Position numbers and translations under genes: made by a program
Notes under the pieces: model-generated
The model's database searches: none
What the model was told of the DNA's origin: nothing
The model's input: only the letters and a program-made list of their open reading frames with translations
Shown: piece after piece, positions 7,616 through 17,103 of the stretch
Layout: each line of letters starts with the position of its first letter
Position numbering within the stretch: position 1 is the first letter of the stretch
Assembly (NCBI GenBank): GCA_030682415.1
Contig: JAUXOE010000230.1
Location: 1 to 34,571, forward strand
Length of the DNA stretch: 34,571 nucleotides
DNA from: Parvibaculum sp.
GTDB taxonomy: Bacteria > Pseudomonadota > Alphaproteobacteria > Parvibaculales > Parvibaculaceae
Reading direction: 5' to 3'

Positions 7616-8856
7616 TCGGCGGCCTTTGCGGTTGAGAAATGATCGGCAATGCGGCGTGCGAGCCGCTCGGCAACAGCCTGCTTCGGCAAGAGCGGCCAGT
7701 CTTCCTGCCCCTCGCGCGTGATCAGATGCACGGTGTTGAGGTCGCCGCCCATCACGCCGGTCGCCGGCGACACGTCATTGGCGACGATCCAGTCGCAGCC
7801 CTTGCGCTGTCGTTTGGCGACCGCATGCTCGATCACCTTTTCGGTCTCGGCGGCAAAGCCGATAACGAGCCGCGGGCGGTTCGTGGTCAGATGCGACAGC
7901 GTCGCCAGAATATCGGGGTTCTCGACCAGCATCAGCGCCGGCGCCTGTTCGCCCGGCTGCTTCTTGAGCTTCTGTTCGGCGTCGCTGGCGACGCGCCAGT
8001 CGGCAACGGCGGCCGCGCAGATCGCGATATCGGCCGGCAGCGCCGCCTCGCAAGCACTCAGCATCTCGCGTGCGGTTTCGACGCGCGTCATCGTCACGCC
8101 GGGCGGGGAGGGCAGGTTGGTCGGGCCGGAAACGAGCACCGTCTCGGCGCCGAGGCGTGCCATGGCCTGCGCGATTGCATAGCCCTGCTTGCCGGACGAA
8201 CGATTGGCGAGATAGCGCACCGGATCGATCGGCTCATGCGTCGGCCCCGACGTGATGAGCACACGTTTGCCTTTCAGCGGCCCACCGCCGGGAAAGGCAA
8301 GCGCTGCGAAATGCGCTTCGATGGCCGCGAGAATTTCGGCCGGCTCCGCCATGCGCCCCGGTCCGTATTCGCCGCAGGCCATGTCGCCTTCGTTCGGGCC
8401 GACGAAGTCGACGCCGTCGGCCAGCAGCGTTTCGAAATTGCGCTGCGTCGCGCGATGCGTCCACATGCGCACATTCATCGCCGGCGCGATCAGCACTTTC
8501 TTGTCGGTGGCCAGCAGCGCCGTGCTGGCAAGATCGCCCGCGATGCCATGCGCCATCTTTGCCATCAGATCGGCGGTCGCCGGCGCGACGACCAGCAGAT
8601 CGGCATCGCGCGACAATTCGATATGGCCCATTTCCGCTTCGTCGGTCAGGTCGAAGAGATCGGCATAGACCTTGTCGCCGCTCAGGCTCGAGACCGAAAG
8701 CGGGGTTACAAACTCATGCGCCGCCGCCGTCATGATCGCGCGTACACTGGCGCCGCGCTCCCTGAGCCGCCGGATCAGTTCCAGACTTTTATAGGCGGCG
8801 ATCCCGCCGCCTATAATCAGCAGCACGCGCCGTCCGCTCAGAATGCTCTCGGCCAA
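7612..8856 (-). CDS. coaBC: Bifunctional phosphopantothenoylcysteine decarboxylase / synthetase (CoaBC)
   Basis: A fused coenzyme A enzyme. The N-terminal flavoprotein CoaC half decarboxylates phosphopantothenoylcysteine: it contains [16 protein letters not shown], a conserved His in the HEFVTPLS segment, the PAMNVRMW motif and a Cys in [13 protein letters not shown]. The C-terminal CoaB half ligates cysteine to phosphopantothenate: [26 protein letters not shown], then AAAVADWR. No ATG start fits. I prefer TTG 8856 (414 residues, GAGGAG upstream); a TTG at 8883 (423 residues, GGGAGG upstream) is also possible. A promoter lies at 8931-8959. The stop overlaps the dut start. Confidence 0.95.
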   Translation of the reverse strand: MAESILSGRRVLLIIGGGIAAYKSLELIRRLRERGASVRAIMTAAAHEFVTPLSVSSLSGDKVYADLFDLTDEAEMGHIELSRDADLLVVAPATADLMAKMAHGIAGDLASTALLATDKKVLIAPAMNVRMWTHRATQRNFETLLADGVDFVGPNEGDMACGEYGPGRMAEPAEILAAIEAHFAALAFPGGGPLKGKRVLITSGPTHEPIDPVRYLANRSSGKQGYAIAQAMARLGAETVLVSGPTNLPSPPGVTMTRVETAREMLSACEAALPADIAICAAAVADWRVASDAEQKLKKQPGEQAPALMLVENPDILATLSHLTTNRPRLVIGFAAETEKVIEHAVAKRQRKGCDWIVANDVSPATGVMGGDLNTVHLITREGQEDWPLLPKQAVAERLARRIADHFSTAKAAE

Positions 8857-8930
8857 CTCTCTCTCCTCGCGTCGAGGTCGCAACAGAGAGACCTCCCGTG
8901 AGGTTCTGCTGCGCTCTGCGTGAAAATATA

Positions 8931-8959
8931 AGTATTCACGCTGAAGATTTGTAGATCAA
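8931..8959 (-). promoter_or_regulatory. Sigma70-type promoter of coaBC-dut with overlapping palindrome
   Basis: On the minus strand TTGATC (8959-8954), a 17-bp spacer and AATACT (8936-8931) form a fair -35/-10 pair upstream of coaBC. The -35 lies within the inverted repeat gatttg-tagat-caaatc (8946-8962), which could be an operator. The surrounding 8930-9010 stretch is markedly AT-rich for this genome. Confidence 0.55.
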
Positions 8960-9006
8960 ATCCATCGACAGGGAAAGAAAGGAAATAGGAATAAAATTTC
9001 CTTTGT

Positions 9007-10614
9007 TTATATGAGGTTGGCGATCAACAAGGCCGCCAATGCGCCGACGGCGAGCCAGAGAAGCGGCGTTGCATATCCGCGCTGCCGGTCCTGCGCGCGG
9101 GCAATGGCATCCGCGGATGACGGGTGAATGCGCACACCGTCCTCGTCGACACTCTCGGCAAGCAGCCGTGCTGTGCGTTCGGCGCGGTCGAGCACCTCCG
9201 GCAAGTGGCTCATCATGCGGCCGAGCTGCAACGCCCCTGCCGCCGCCTCCTCGATGCGTGTTTCGGGCGCCATCCGCTCGATCATCCACGCTTTCAGCAC
9301 CGGCTCGGCGCTCTCCCAGATATTGTGATCGGGGTCAAAATGCCGCGCGACGCCCTCGACGACGACCATCGTCTTCTGCAACAGGATCAGCTCCGGCCGC
9401 GTCTTCATGTCGAACTGCTCGGTCACCTGGAAGAGCTGCGAAAGCAGCTTTCCCATCGAAACTTCCCGCGCCGAACGCCCGAAAATCGGTTCGCCGACCG
9501 AACGCAATGCCTGGGCAAAGGCGTGAATGCTCTTCGAACTCGGCACATAGCCAGCTTCGAAGTGAATCTCGGCGACGCGGGTGTAGTCGCGCGTGATGAA
9601 GCCATAGAGAATTTCGGCCAGGAAGCGCCGCTCATTCGGTCCGATGCGGCCCATAATGCCGAAATCGACAGCGACGATCCCACCTTCCGCACCGACGAAA
9701 AGATTGCCCTGATGCATGTCGGCGTGAAAAAAGCCGTCGCGCAGTGCGTGGGTCAGGAAGGACTGGATGACCTGTCGTCCCAGCCGCTTCATGTCGTGAC
9801 CGGCGGCAACAAGCGCCGCGCGGTCGGAGGCCGCGATGCCCTCGACCCATTCCATCGTCATCACGCGCTTCGCTGTCAGTTCCCAGTCGATCTGCGGCAC
9901 GCGAAAGCCCTCGTCCTTCGCGGTGTTCTCGGCCATTTCCGACATGGCCGCCGCTTCGAGCCGGAGATCCATTTCGAGCTTGACGCTGTCGGCCAGCGTT
10001 TGAACGATCTCGACGGGTCTGAGCCGACGCGCTGGCGCGTAGAGCCGCTCGACCGTTTCGGCGGCCCAGAAAAAACTGTCGAGATCGGCGGCAAAGCGCA
10101 TTTCGATGCCGGGCCGCAGCACCTTCACGGCGACATCGCGACCCTCGGCATTTTCCCCGTCGGGTCGTGTCCGCGCGCGATGGACCTGCGCGATCGAGGC
10201 CGCCGCGATCGGCTCGCTGAAGCTGCTGAACAAGGCTTCGACCGGCTTGCCGATGCCCTCTTCGATGATGGCGCGGGCTTCGGCCATCGAGAAGGGTGGC
10301 AACTTGTCCTGCAATGAAGTGAGATCCTGCGCCAGTTCGGCACCGATAATGTCGGGCCGCGTTGCCAGAAATTGCCCGAGCTTGATGTAGGAAGGTCCGA
10401 GCGCTGCCAGCGCCGTGGCGAGCCGCTCGCCCGCGCTGCCGGCGATTTCCTGCGGCGGCGCTTCCCAGGGAAAACGAATCTTGGCAAGCGGCAACAAGGC
10501 CAGCAGGGCCGCTGGCATCTCGCCCCGCAGTTCAAGCGGCATCAGCGCGTCGTAACGGCCGAGAATGCGCGCCGCGCGGGTAAGCCGACCAATGGAACGG
10601 AGGGCGCGCAGCAT
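9007..10614 (-). CDS. ubiB: UbiB/ABC1-type atypical kinase, ubiquinone biosynthesis
   Basis: A 535-residue member of the UbiB/ADCK/ABC1 family of protein-kinase-like ATPases needed for ubiquinone assembly. The family KxGQ motif is in YIKLGQFLATRPD (about residues 76-88). ATP-site motifs follow: SIAQVHRA (Ala-rich loop), VAVKVLRPG with the Lys, HADMHQGNLF as the catalytic-loop equivalent and VAVDFGIMGRIG as the metal-binding DFG. The C-terminus ends with a hydrophobic membrane anchor (about 515-535). The ATG at 10614 starts two bases after the ubiE stop, so the two ubiquinone genes are coupled. An AT-rich inverted repeat (ggaaat...atttcc, about 8980-9002) just after the stop may end the transcript. 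Confidence 0.95.
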   Translation of the reverse strand: MLRALRSIGRLTRAARILGRYDALMPLELRGEMPAALLALLPLAKIRFPWEAPPQEIAGSAGERLATALAALGPSYIKLGQFLATRPDIIGAELAQDLTSLQDKLPPFSMAEARAIIEEGIGKPVEALFSSFSEPIAAASIAQVHRARTRPDGENAEGRDVAVKVLRPGIEMRFAADLDSFFWAAETVERLYAPARRLRPVEIVQTLADSVKLEMDLRLEAAAMSEMAENTAKDEGFRVPQIDWELTAKRVMTMEWVEGIAASDRAALVAAGHDMKRLGRQVIQSFLTHALRDGFFHADMHQGNLFVGAEGGIVAVDFGIMGRIGPNERRFLAEILYGFITRDYTRVAEIHFEAGYVPSSKSIHAFAQALRSVGEPIFGRSAREVSMGKLLSQLFQVTEQFDMKTRPELILLQKTMVVVEGVARHFDPDHNIWESAEPVLKAWMIERMAPETRIEEAAAGALQLGRMMSHLPEVLDRAERTARLLAESVDEDGVRIHPSSADAIARAQDRQRGYATPLLWLAVGALAALLIANLI

Positions 10615-10616
10615 CG

Positions 10617-11417
10617 TCAGAGACGCCAGCCGGAATGCAGCGCCGCCACGCCGCCGGTGAGATTGCGGTACCGCGCATTGCCGAAGCCGGCCTCCGTGAT
10701 CATGCGCTTGAACGTCTCCTGCTCCGGAAAGCGCCTTATGCTTTCAACAAGATACTGATAGGGCGCGCCGTCGCCCGTCACCCATTCGCCCATGCGCGGG
10801 ATCGCGGCGAAGGAATAGGCATTGTAGATCTCCTCAAGTCCCGGCACGGCAACATGGGAAAACTCGAGGCAGAGAAACCGTCCACCCGGCTTCAGCACGC
10901 GATAGGCATCCCTCAGCGCCTGCTCGATATGCGTCACATTGCGAATGCCGAAAGCGATGGTGTAGGCATCGAACGAACGGTCGGGAAAGGGCAATGCCTC
11001 GGCATCGCCGCAAGCAAAGGCGACACGGCCTTCATAGTCCTTTGCCTCGGCGCGGCCCTGGCCGACGCCCAGCATGTGCTTGTTGATGTCGCAAACGGTA
11101 ACTTGTGCGCCGGCGCCGGCCCGGTCGAGAAAACGGAAGGCAATGTCGCCGGTTCCGCCGGCCACGTCGATCAGATGGAACGGCCGGGCGCTCTGCGGCG
11201 GGTTGAGCCAATCGATCATCGCCTGTTTCCAGGCGCGGTGAAGGCCGCCCGACATCAGGTCGTTCATCAGATCGTAGCGTTCGGCCACCTGCTCGAAAAC
11301 CTCGTGAACGAGCCTGGCCTTCTCGCCCTCACGAACGGTCCGGAAGCCGAAATGGGTCTCGCCCTCCGAAACATCGGAAGCGCCCGTTTTGGCCCGATTT
11401 TTTGTGTCTGCGCTCAT
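10617..11417 (-). CDS. ubiE: Ubiquinone/menaquinone biosynthesis C-methyltransferase
   Basis: A SAM-dependent methyltransferase of 266 residues (270 if the ATG at 11429 is used) for the C-methylation step of ubiquinone synthesis. [21 protein letters not shown] is the typical N-terminal signature. The SAM site is seen in [16 protein letters not shown], followed by [11 protein letters not shown] and [39 protein letters not shown] at the end is characteristic of UbiE. Neither possible start has a strong ribosome-binding site. It is divergent from mutM and directly followed by ubiB. Confidence 0.96.
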   Translation of the reverse strand: MSADTKNRAKTGASDVSEGETHFGFRTVREGEKARLVHEVFEQVAERYDLMNDLMSGGLHRAWKQAMIDWLNPPQSARPFHLIDVAGGTGDIAFRFLDRAGAGAQVTVCDINKHMLGVGQGRAEAKDYEGRVAFACGDAEALPFPDRSFDAYTIAFGIRNVTHIEQALRDAYRVLKPGGRFLCLEFSHVAVPGLEEIYNAYSFAAIPRMGEWVTGDGAPYQYLVESIRRFPEQETFKRMITEAGFGNARYRNLTGGVAALHSGWRL

Positions 11418-11484
11418 GCGCCGGACCATAGCGCGCCGCCGCCGGGGGCGCTACTTTGATCCCCCGCCAGTCTTGAAAGCAGCC

Positions 11485-12366
11485 ATGCCCGAGCTTCCCG
11501 AAGTCGAAACCGTCCGTCGCGGTCTTGCCCCCGTCCTTGAGGGCGGTCGGTTTGCCCATGTGACACAGCGCCGGCCGGATCTGCGCTTTCCATTGCCGGC
11601 CCGTTTTGCCGAGCGGCTGAAAGGCCGCCGCGTGTCCCGCCTCGACCGCCGCGCCAAATACATCCTCGTCCATCTCGATGAAACAGCGCAGGTCGAGGCG
11701 GAGGTGCTGATCATGCATCTCGGCATGTCGGGCCGGTTCACCGTTCACGAGCCGATGGGCACCCGGGCGCCTGGGCACTTTCATCATGGAATGCCCGGCG
11801 GAGAACGCCACGACCATATCGTCTTCGACATGGAAGACGGTGCCCGTATCGTCTATGCCGATCACCGCCGTTTCGGCTTTATGGACCTCGTGCCGGAGGC
11901 CGCACTCGCGACATGCAGGCACTTGGCCGGGATCGGGCCTGAGCCCCTTGGCAATGAATTCTCGGCCGCGGTGCTGGCCGAACGGTTGACCGGGCGCCGG
12001 GCCCCGATCAAAGCGGCGCTGCTCGACCAGCACACGGTTGCCGGCCTCGGCAATATTTATGTCTGTGAGGCGCTGTTTCGCGCCGGGCTGTCGCCCCGGC
12101 GATCTGCGGCTTCCGTAGCGACGCCCCTGCGTTCATCGCGGCTTGCCGGCGCGATCCGCGATGTTTTGCAGGATGCAATCGTGGCCGGCGGGTCGACCTT
12201 GCGCGATTATACCCATACCGATGGAGAACTGGGTTACTTCCAGCATTCCTTCGCCGTCTATGACCGCGAAGGCGAAGCCTGTTCAAAGTCGCGCTGTGGC
12301 GGTACCGTGAGCCGCATTGTGCAATCGGGACGGTCGACCTTCTTCTGTTCGTCGTGCCAGAGGTAG
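11485..12366 (+). CDS. mutM: Formamidopyrimidine-DNA glycosylase (Fpg/MutM)
   Basis: A 293-residue base-excision-repair enzyme that removes 8-oxoguanine and formamidopyrimidines and cuts the abasic site by beta/delta elimination. The mature N-terminus [13 protein letters not shown] has the catalytic Pro2 and Glu3, which fixes the start at ATG 11485; an open frame upstream is ignored. The helix-two-turn-helix region ([30 protein letters not shown]) and the C-terminal zinc finger (C-x4-C-x16-C-x2-C, including [12 protein letters not shown]) are complete. It starts the long plus-strand housekeeping run and is divergent from ubiE. Confidence 0.97.
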   Translation: MPELPEVETVRRGLAPVLEGGRFAHVTQRRPDLRFPLPARFAERLKGRRVSRLDRRAKYILVHLDETAQVEAEVLIMHLGMSGRFTVHEPMGTRAPGHFHHGMPGGERHDHIVFDMEDGARIVYADHRRFGFMDLVPEAALATCRHLAGIGPEPLGNEFSAAVLAERLTGRRAPIKAALLDQHTVAGLGNIYVCEALFRAGLSPRRSAASVATPLRSSRLAGAIRDVLQDAIVAGGSTLRDYTHTDGELGYFQHSFAVYDREGEACSKSRCGGTVSRIVQSGRSTFFCSSCQR

Positions 12367-12374
12367 TGACACAA

Positions 12375-12779
12375 ATGACGAGAGCCGCCGCTTTCCTGCG
12401 CACCAGTCTCATTGTTCTGTTTGCGCTTTCTGCGCTGCCTGCGGCGGCGCTCGCCGCGGGTGGTTATCTCGACAAGGTCGAGGACATGCCCCTGATGGAC
12501 GGTCTGAGCGAAACCGGTGATGGCGGCATCGTCTTCGACAAGCCGACAGGCCGCATCGTGCGCACGGTGGCTCGCGGCGATGTCGCACCGGAAAAGGTCC
12601 GCGCCTTCTATGTCGAAACGCTGCCGCAGCTTGGCTGGACACGGAACGAGCGGCTGGAACTGATCGGCGGATTGCTGATTTTCGGTCGCGAAGGCGAGAA
12701 GCTTGAAATCCAGATTGTGTCGCAGTCGAGCGGCGCTGTCGCGCGAACGGAAGTGCGCTTCTCGATCACGCCCGAATAG
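12375..12779 (+). CDS. Small predicted secreted protein, function unknown
   Basis: A 134-residue protein with a clear Sec signal peptide: basic start MTRAAAFLR, a hydrophobic core and a likely cut after ALA near residue 27-28. The mature part of about 106 residues has no Cys and no membrane span. It looks like a small mixed alpha/beta domain: GGIVFDKPTGRIVRTVA, then VAPEKVRAFYVETLPQLGW and a strand-rich end (LIFGREGEKLEIQIVSQ). The AFYxxTLPQLGW segment is reminiscent of small periplasmic domains with a helix ending in LGW, but I do not recognise a function. It begins eight bases after the mutM stop, so it is probably cotranscribed; this pairing may be conserved in relatives. Confidence 0.8.
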   Translation: MTRAAAFLRTSLIVLFALSALPAAALAAGGYLDKVEDMPLMDGLSETGDGGIVFDKPTGRIVRTVARGDVAPEKVRAFYVETLPQLGWTRNERLELIGGLLIFGREGEKLEIQIVSQSSGAVARTEVRFSITPE

Positions 12780-12831
12780 GGCCGCCTCCGGCCGCGCGCC
12801 CACAATTCAATACCCGTAACAGGAGAGACGA

Positions 12832-13608
12832 ATGGCTTATCTCAACATCCTGGTTGAAAAGAAAGGCGCGGTCGGCCTGATCACGCTCAACCGCCCGGAT
12901 GCGTTGAACGCGCTCAACAAGGCGCTGATGGACGAGCTGACGCTGGCGCTGGATGCCTGGGAGGCCGACGACGACATTCACTGCATCGTGCTGACCGGTT
13001 CGGCGAAGGCCTTTGCGGCCGGCGCCGATATCAAGGAGATGCAGCCAAAGTCCTACATGGATGTCTACAAGGAGGACTTCATCACCGCCAATTGGGAGCG
13101 CGTGACGCGCTGTCGCAAGCCGGTGATCGCGGCGGTGGCAGGCTATGCGCTGGGTGGCGGCTGCGAGCTGGCGATGATGTGCGATTTCATCATCGCGGCC
13201 GAAACCGCAAAATTCGGCCAGCCCGAAATCAAGCTTGGCGTCATGCCGGGCGCGGGCGGCACCCAGCGGCTTACCCGTTTCGTCGGCAAATCGAAGGCGA
13301 TGGAAATGTGCCTGACCGGCCGCATGATGGATGCCGAAGAGGCAGAGCGCGCCGGGCTGGTCAGCCGCATCGTGCCGGCGGACGAACTTCTCGATGAGGC
13401 GCTGAAAACGGCGGCAACCGTCGCCGCCATGTCGCTGCCGATCGCCATGATGACAAAAGAGAGCGTCAATCGGGCCTATGAGACGACGCTGACCGAAGGG
13501 GTGCGTTTCGAGCGCCGCCTGTTCCATTCGATGTTCGCGACCGAAGATCAGACCGAGGGCATGGCTGCCTTTGTCGAGAAGCGTCAGCCGCAGTTCCGGA
13601 ACCGTTGA
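12832..13608 (+). CDS. Enoyl-CoA hydratase (crotonase family)
   Basis: A 258-residue crotonase-fold enzyme expected to hydrate trans-2-enoyl-CoA in fatty-acid beta-oxidation. The oxyanion-hole segments are [11 protein letters not shown] (about 60-70) and [15 protein letters not shown] (104-118). Both catalytic glutamates are present: Glu112 in GGCELA and Glu132 in [20 protein letters not shown]. The family C-terminal helix ([20 protein letters not shown]) is intact. A GGAGAG ribosome site precedes ATG 12832. An enoyl-CoA hydratase between mutM and rpsT next to dnaA is a recurring arrangement in Alphaproteobacteria. Confidence 0.93.
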   Translation: MAYLNILVEKKGAVGLITLNRPDALNALNKALMDELTLALDAWEADDDIHCIVLTGSAKAFAAGADIKEMQPKSYMDVYKEDFITANWERVTRCRKPVIAAVAGYALGGGCELAMMCDFIIAAETAKFGQPEIKLGVMPGAGGTQRLTRFVGKSKAMEMCLTGRMMDAEEAERAGLVSRIVPADELLDEALKTAATVAAMSLPIAMMTKESVNRAYETTLTEGVRFERRLFHSMFATEDQTEGMAAFVEKRQPQFRNR

Positions 13609-13649
13609 AAAAGCCCTGTTTTGCCGCATTTTCATCGATTCTGGGCTTG

Positions 13650-13678
13650 TTGACGAATGCGGGGCAGGCGCGTATAAC
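13650..13678 (+). promoter_or_regulatory. Strong sigma70-type promoter of rpsT
   Basis: TTGACG (13650-13655), a 17-bp spacer and TATAAC (13673-13678). The predicted start near 13685 leaves a leader of about 108 bases before rpsT. That leader can form cccc-gctttcga-gggg (about 13680-13695) and ggtccg-aaaa-cggacc (about 13750-13766), and ends near the start codon, a setting in which S20 autoregulation is plausible. Confidence 0.75.
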
Positions 13679-13792
13679 CCCCGCTTTCGAGGGGCCAGAC
13701 TGCCTGTTCTTGCGCTGGCTGCCTTAATTTCTTGAACGGCATTTCCGCGGGTCCGAAAACGGACCGGGCGAGACACGAAGGTCCGAAGCTCG

Positions 13793-14056
13793 ATGGCGAA
13801 TACAACCTCCGCTAAGAAGGCGATCCGCAAGATTGCGGCGCGCACCGAAGTCAACAAGGATCGGCGTAGCCGTATGCGCACCTTCATCCGCAAGGTTGAG
13901 GAAGCGCTGGCGAGCGGCGACAAGAAAGCAGCGGAAGTCGCGCTTCGTGCCGCACAGCCCGAGATCATGCGTGCCGCGCAGAAGGGTGTGATCCACAAGA
14001 ACACAGCCTCGCGTAAGGTGTCGCGTTTCTCGCAGCGCGTGAAAGCACTTGCCTGA
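13793..14056 (+). CDS. rpsT: 30S ribosomal protein S20
   Basis: An 87-residue, Lys/Arg-rich helical protein ([20 protein letters not shown]...[19 protein letters not shown]) that binds 16S rRNA in the small subunit. The sequence matches S20 along its whole length. It has its own strong promoter (13650-13678), a structured leader and a terminator at 14131-14164, so it is a single-gene unit. Location directly upstream of the dnaA region is typical in Alphaproteobacteria. Confidence 0.97.
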   Translation: MANTTSAKKAIRKIAARTEVNKDRRSRMRTFIRKVEEALASGDKKAAEVALRAAQPEIMRAAQKGVIHKNTASRKVSRFSQRVKALA

Positions 14057-14130
14057 CAGGCACTCTTTGCGCCCGGCACTGCCCTGACATAGCGATGTAT
14101 CGCACGTCGCCAAAGTGTGAAAATTCGAAA

Positions 14131-14164
14131 GCCCGCGATCGAAAGATCTGCGGGCCTTTCTTTT
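14131..14164 (+). terminator. Rho-independent terminator of rpsT
   Basis: Stem gcccgcgatc (14131-14140), loop gaaa, and gatc-t-gcgggc (14145-14155) with one bulged base, followed directly by the T-rich ctttctttt. Confidence 0.85.
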
Positions 14165-14591
14165 GGCCGTGCCACGTTTCATCGTGGGACGGGGTGCGTC
14201 GCAAAATTTTCGGGCGTCCAAAAAAATAACCGGGACGGCAACAGCACTTGCGAGTGTTGCTGTATGTTTGCGTTGCGATTGCCACATGATATTGCGTGCG
14301 CGCCTGCCGACACACGTGCGAACTTTTTTTGACGGAAACGATTCTTCCGCTTGCCTCACCCATCCCCAGCCGGTATGTTTAACAACCTCAGAGGGGCCCA
14401 TCAATACTGTGATTTTTAAGTAAAACTCTAAGTAATACAGTATTGGTGTTTGCTCCTTCGGGTAAAAGCAAGTATTCAAAAAAAGATTGAGTGACGAGCC
14501 AGGGCGGTTCCGCTATTGCCCTGTCGGGGGTTGTGTGTCCGGATTTCTAGGGCGCGCAAGGTGCTGGGGTGTTGCGGCGGACGGGGGCATT
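14165..14591. other. ~430-bp non-coding, partly AT-rich region upstream of rhodanese-dnaA
   Basis: No gene is supported. It holds a GTTGC-type imperfect hairpin near 14238-14262, a GANTC site (gattc, 14340-14344), a sigma70-type promoter (14351-14379), an AT-rich 14395-14485 block with the inverted repeat aatactgt (14403-14410) / acagtatt (14437-14444), and two taagtaa copies 12 bp apart (about 14417 and 14429). It could be the dnaA control region. No DnaA boxes (TTATCCACA-type) are visible, so an origin is not claimed. Confidence 0.55.
14351..14379 (+). promoter_or_regulatory. Predicted promoter of the rhodanese-dnaA unit
   Basis: TTGCCT (14351-14356), a 17-bp spacer and TATGTT (14374-14379). 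The predicted start is about 14386, upstream of the AT-rich inverted repeat. A GANTC site lies seven bases before the -35; in Caulobacter dnaA promoter activity depends on methylation at such a site. Confidence 0.5.
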
Positions 14592-15041
14592 GTGCCGGAA
14601 GTGATCGGGAAGCAATCGGAAGGCTATGCGGGCGACGTGACGCCGCAAGAGGCCTTCCGTGTGCTGGGTGCCGATCCTCGTGCAAGGCTTGTCGATGTGC
14701 GAACGCGTGCCGAGTGGTCGTTTGTCGGGTTGCCGGACCTGGTGAGTTTTGGCAAGGAACCGGTATTGCTGGAGTGGCAGGTCTTTCCGTCCATGGAGCG
14801 CAATACGCGCTTTGCCGACGATCTGTCGACGGCGCTGGGCGCGGACGTCAGTGACGCGCCCGTTTTCTTTTTGTGCCGGTCGGGTGCGCGGAGCCGTGCG
14901 GCGGCGATCGCGCTGACATCGGCCGGTTTTGCCCGGTGTTTCAATATTGCCGGCGGCTTCGAGGGCGACCTTGACGAGACCCGCCATCGCGGTGCGCGCA
15001 ACGGCTGGAAGGCGGCGGGACTTCCCTGGTCTCAGTCCTGA
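14592..15041 (+). CDS. Rhodanese-domain protein
   Basis: A single rhodanese domain of 149 residues. [18 protein letters not shown] is the CH2A-type start of the fold, and [15 protein letters not shown] holds the active-site loop with the persulfide-forming Cys (CRSGARS). The C-terminal [11 protein letters not shown] is common in alphaproteobacterial members. It could transfer sulfane sulfur; the acceptor is unknown. No ATG start is available: GTG 14592 (G-rich stretch upstream, giving the usual short lead before [11 protein letters not shown]) is preferred; TTG 14487 would add 35 poorly coding residues. It lies just upstream of dnaA and is probably transcribed with it. Confidence 0.85.
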   Translation: MPEVIGKQSEGYAGDVTPQEAFRVLGADPRARLVDVRTRAEWSFVGLPDLVSFGKEPVLLEWQVFPSMERNTRFADDLSTALGADVSDAPVFFLCRSGARSRAAAIALTSAGFARCFNIAGGFEGDLDETRHRGARNGWKAAGLPWSQS

Positions 15042-15262
15042 GTCTTGTGGATGACGGACAGAGGGGTGGCGGATCGGGACGCGAGAAGCCTCGACCGCAA
15101 AGAATAATTCGGTGCCGCAAGGCGGGCCGGAACGACAACGGGGCAAGGCTTGTGAACGATAAAGACATGGCTTCATCTTCAGCGGAAAAGAAGTTCCTGC
15201 ATCAACCGGAAGCGCGGCGGGCGACGGATGAAGTCGCGCCGGTTGAGAGGCGGAGCTCGGCC

Positions 15263-16681
15263 ATGAGTCTCAACGATCAATGGCGTCGTGTGCGCGCCCG
15301 CCTGCATGCCGAACTGGGCGAAGCCACCTTCAACAGCTGGTTCAAGCAGGTCGAACTGATCGGCGTCGGCGATGGCCGTGTCATGCTCTCCGTTCCGACA
15401 CGTTTCATCCGCAATTGGATTGCCTCGCATTATGCGGATCGTCTGTCGCAACTCTGGGCGGACGAGGATGAGGGCTTTACGCGCGTCGATATTCTGGTGG
15501 CTGCGGGCGACCCGAAATCGGACGGCAGCGAAGAGGCAGCGCGTAGTGCGCGTCCGATCTCCGCACCCGCCCATGCCGAAAGCCAACCTGCCGCGAGCGC
15601 AATTCCTTCGGGCCTTGAGGATGCCGGTGTCGGCGCACCGCTCGACCCGCGTTTCACCTTCGATGCATTTGTTGTCGGCAAGTCGAACGAGCTTGCGCAT
15701 GCTGCGGCGCGCCGTGTTGCCGAAGCGACAGACGTCAGCTTCAATCCGCTCTTTCTCTACGGCGGTGTTGGTCTCGGCAAGACGCATCTGATGCACGCCA
15801 TCGCCTGGGAAATCCGCACCCGCCAGCCTGAGCGCAAGGTGCTTTATCTCTCCGCCGAAAAATTCATGTACCAGTTCGTGCGGGCGCTGCGCTTCAAGGA
15901 CACGATGGCTTTCAAGCAGCAGTTCCGCTCGGTCGACGTGCTGATGATCGACGACGTTCAGTTCATTTCCGGCAAGGATTCGACGCAGGAGGAATTCTTC
16001 CACACTTTCAATGCGTTGATCGATCATAACCGGCAGGTCATCATTTCGGCGGATCGTTCGCCTTCCGATCTCGAAGGCATCGAGGAGCGTATCCGCTCCC
16101 GTCTCGGCTGGGGATTGGCCGCCGATATACACCCGACCGATTATGAACTTCGTCTCGGCATCTTGCAGGCCAAGGCCGAAGAAATGATCCAGAAGAACGG
16201 GCCCGTGACCATTCCCGCGGGTGTTCTTGAGTTTCTGGCCCACCGCATCGTTTCCAACGTGCGCGAGCTTGAAGGTGCGCTGAAGCGCGTCGTCGCCTAC
16301 GCCTCCTTTGTTGGCCGCCCCATTACCCTCGATATGTCGCAGGAAGTGTTGCGCGACCTGTTGCGCTCCAACGACCGCAAGATCACGATCGAGGAAATCC
16401 AGCGCCGTGTGGCGGAATACTACAACGTGCGTCTCGCCGACATGCTGTCGGCCCGCCGCGCCCGCGCCGTCGCCCGCCCGCGTCAGGTGGCGATGTATCT
16501 CGCCAAGCAATTGACCTCGCGCTCCCTGCCCGAGATTGGCCGCAAGTTCGGCGGTCGCGACCACACGACGGTCATCCACGCGGTGCGCAAGATCGACGAG
16601 CTGTGCCACCTCGATTCGGGCATCGAGGAGGACGTCGATCTGCTCCGGCGGATGCTTGAAGGCGGTCACGGCCCCAACTGA
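15263..16681 (+). CDS. dnaA: Chromosomal replication initiator protein DnaA
   Basis: The AAA+ initiator that binds DnaA boxes and opens the origin. Domain I begins at [22 protein letters not shown]; domain III has Walker [11 protein letters not shown], Walker [10 protein letters not shown] and the sensor/Arg-finger region SRLGWGL. Domain IV has the DnaA signature [15 protein letters not shown] at the DNA-binding helix-turn-helix. I chose ATG 15263 (472 residues): GGAG lies seven bases upstream and MSLNDQW aligns with the MSLSLW start of E. coli DnaA. ATG 15167 (504 residues) or GTG 15152 are alternatives that add a low-complexity extension. It is followed by a 422-bp gap before dnaN. Confidence 0.97.
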   Translation: MSLNDQWRRVRARLHAELGEATFNSWFKQVELIGVGDGRVMLSVPTRFIRNWIASHYADRLSQLWADEDEGFTRVDILVAAGDPKSDGSEEAARSARPISAPAHAESQPAASAIPSGLEDAGVGAPLDPRFTFDAFVVGKSNELAHAAARRVAEATDVSFNPLFLYGGVGLGKTHLMHAIAWEIRTRQPERKVLYLSAEKFMYQFVRALRFKDTMAFKQQFRSVDVLMIDDVQFISGKDSTQEEFFHTFNALIDHNRQVIISADRSPSDLEGIEERIRSRLGWGLAADIHPTDYELRLGILQAKAEEMIQKNGPVTIPAGVLEFLAHRIVSNVRELEGALKRVVAYASFVGRPITLDMSQEVLRDLLRSNDRKITIEEIQRRVAEYYNVRLADMLSARRARAVARPRQVAMYLAKQLTSRSLPEIGRKFGGRDHTTVIHAVRKIDELCHLDSGIEEDVDLLRRMLEGGHGPN

Positions 16682-17103
16682 CCGGCTGCGCCGAAGGCCT
16701 TCCAAAAACCCTTTGCGAATCAGGGTGTTATGGGCCTTTCCCCCCGGCACCAAATCCATCGAAAAACGTGCATCGCGCGAACGATCTGATATACTTGCAG
16801 AGCGAATTCCCGCGGAATTCCGGCTGCCGCCGGAATGCGCCCGGTGCGGTCGCCGGTTCTCGTGAGCCGGATGGTCCGTGGCGGCCGCGTCCGACCCCCT
16901 GTTCGCGAGATGTCCTTGAGGAAACGGCGCGTCTGCAATGGCGCGAGCGGCGTCCCCGGACACTCAGGAACAAGTCTCCGGTGGAGAGGGGGAAGACCCG
17001 CGTGACGTCGCATCAGGCAGGGACGTCGGAGCTTTTGATCCGCGATCCGCGATGCTGCAGAAGCCACAAGCGAACCCAACCCGGGGGGGACCGAAGAGAG
17101 ACC
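16682..17103 (+). promoter_or_regulatory. 422-bp dnaA-dnaN intergenic region with overlapping hairpins
   Basis: No gene is seen; the dnaN frame is open upstream but the text is Arg/Pro-rich and non-coding in character. A weak stem (accct...agggt, about 16709-16727) may follow dnaA. TATACT (16790-16795) could be a -10 for dnaN, without a good -35. Two perfect, mutually exclusive hairpins follow: gaattcc-cgc-ggaattc (16804-16820) and attccggc-tgcc-gccggaat (16817-16836). Confidence 0.5.

Noticed and set aside
14165-14591. Chromosomal origin (oriC) next to dnaA
   Set aside because: The region is AT-rich in part and lies upstream of dnaA, but I found no DnaA boxes of the TTATCCACA type, and in many Alphaproteobacteria the origin is not beside dnaA. 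GC-skew over the full chromosome would be needed.
15179-16963. Long minus-strand open frame opposite dnaA
   Set aside because: High GC makes long antisense frames common. The dnaA protein on the other strand is unmistakable, and the antisense translation has no recognisable domain. The same applies to long frames opposite gyrB, recF, leuA, phaZ and the MBL gene.
16768-17103. N-terminal extension of DnaN
   Set aside because: The frame is open upstream, but the known clamp N-terminus MKITIERG begins exactly at ATG 17104.
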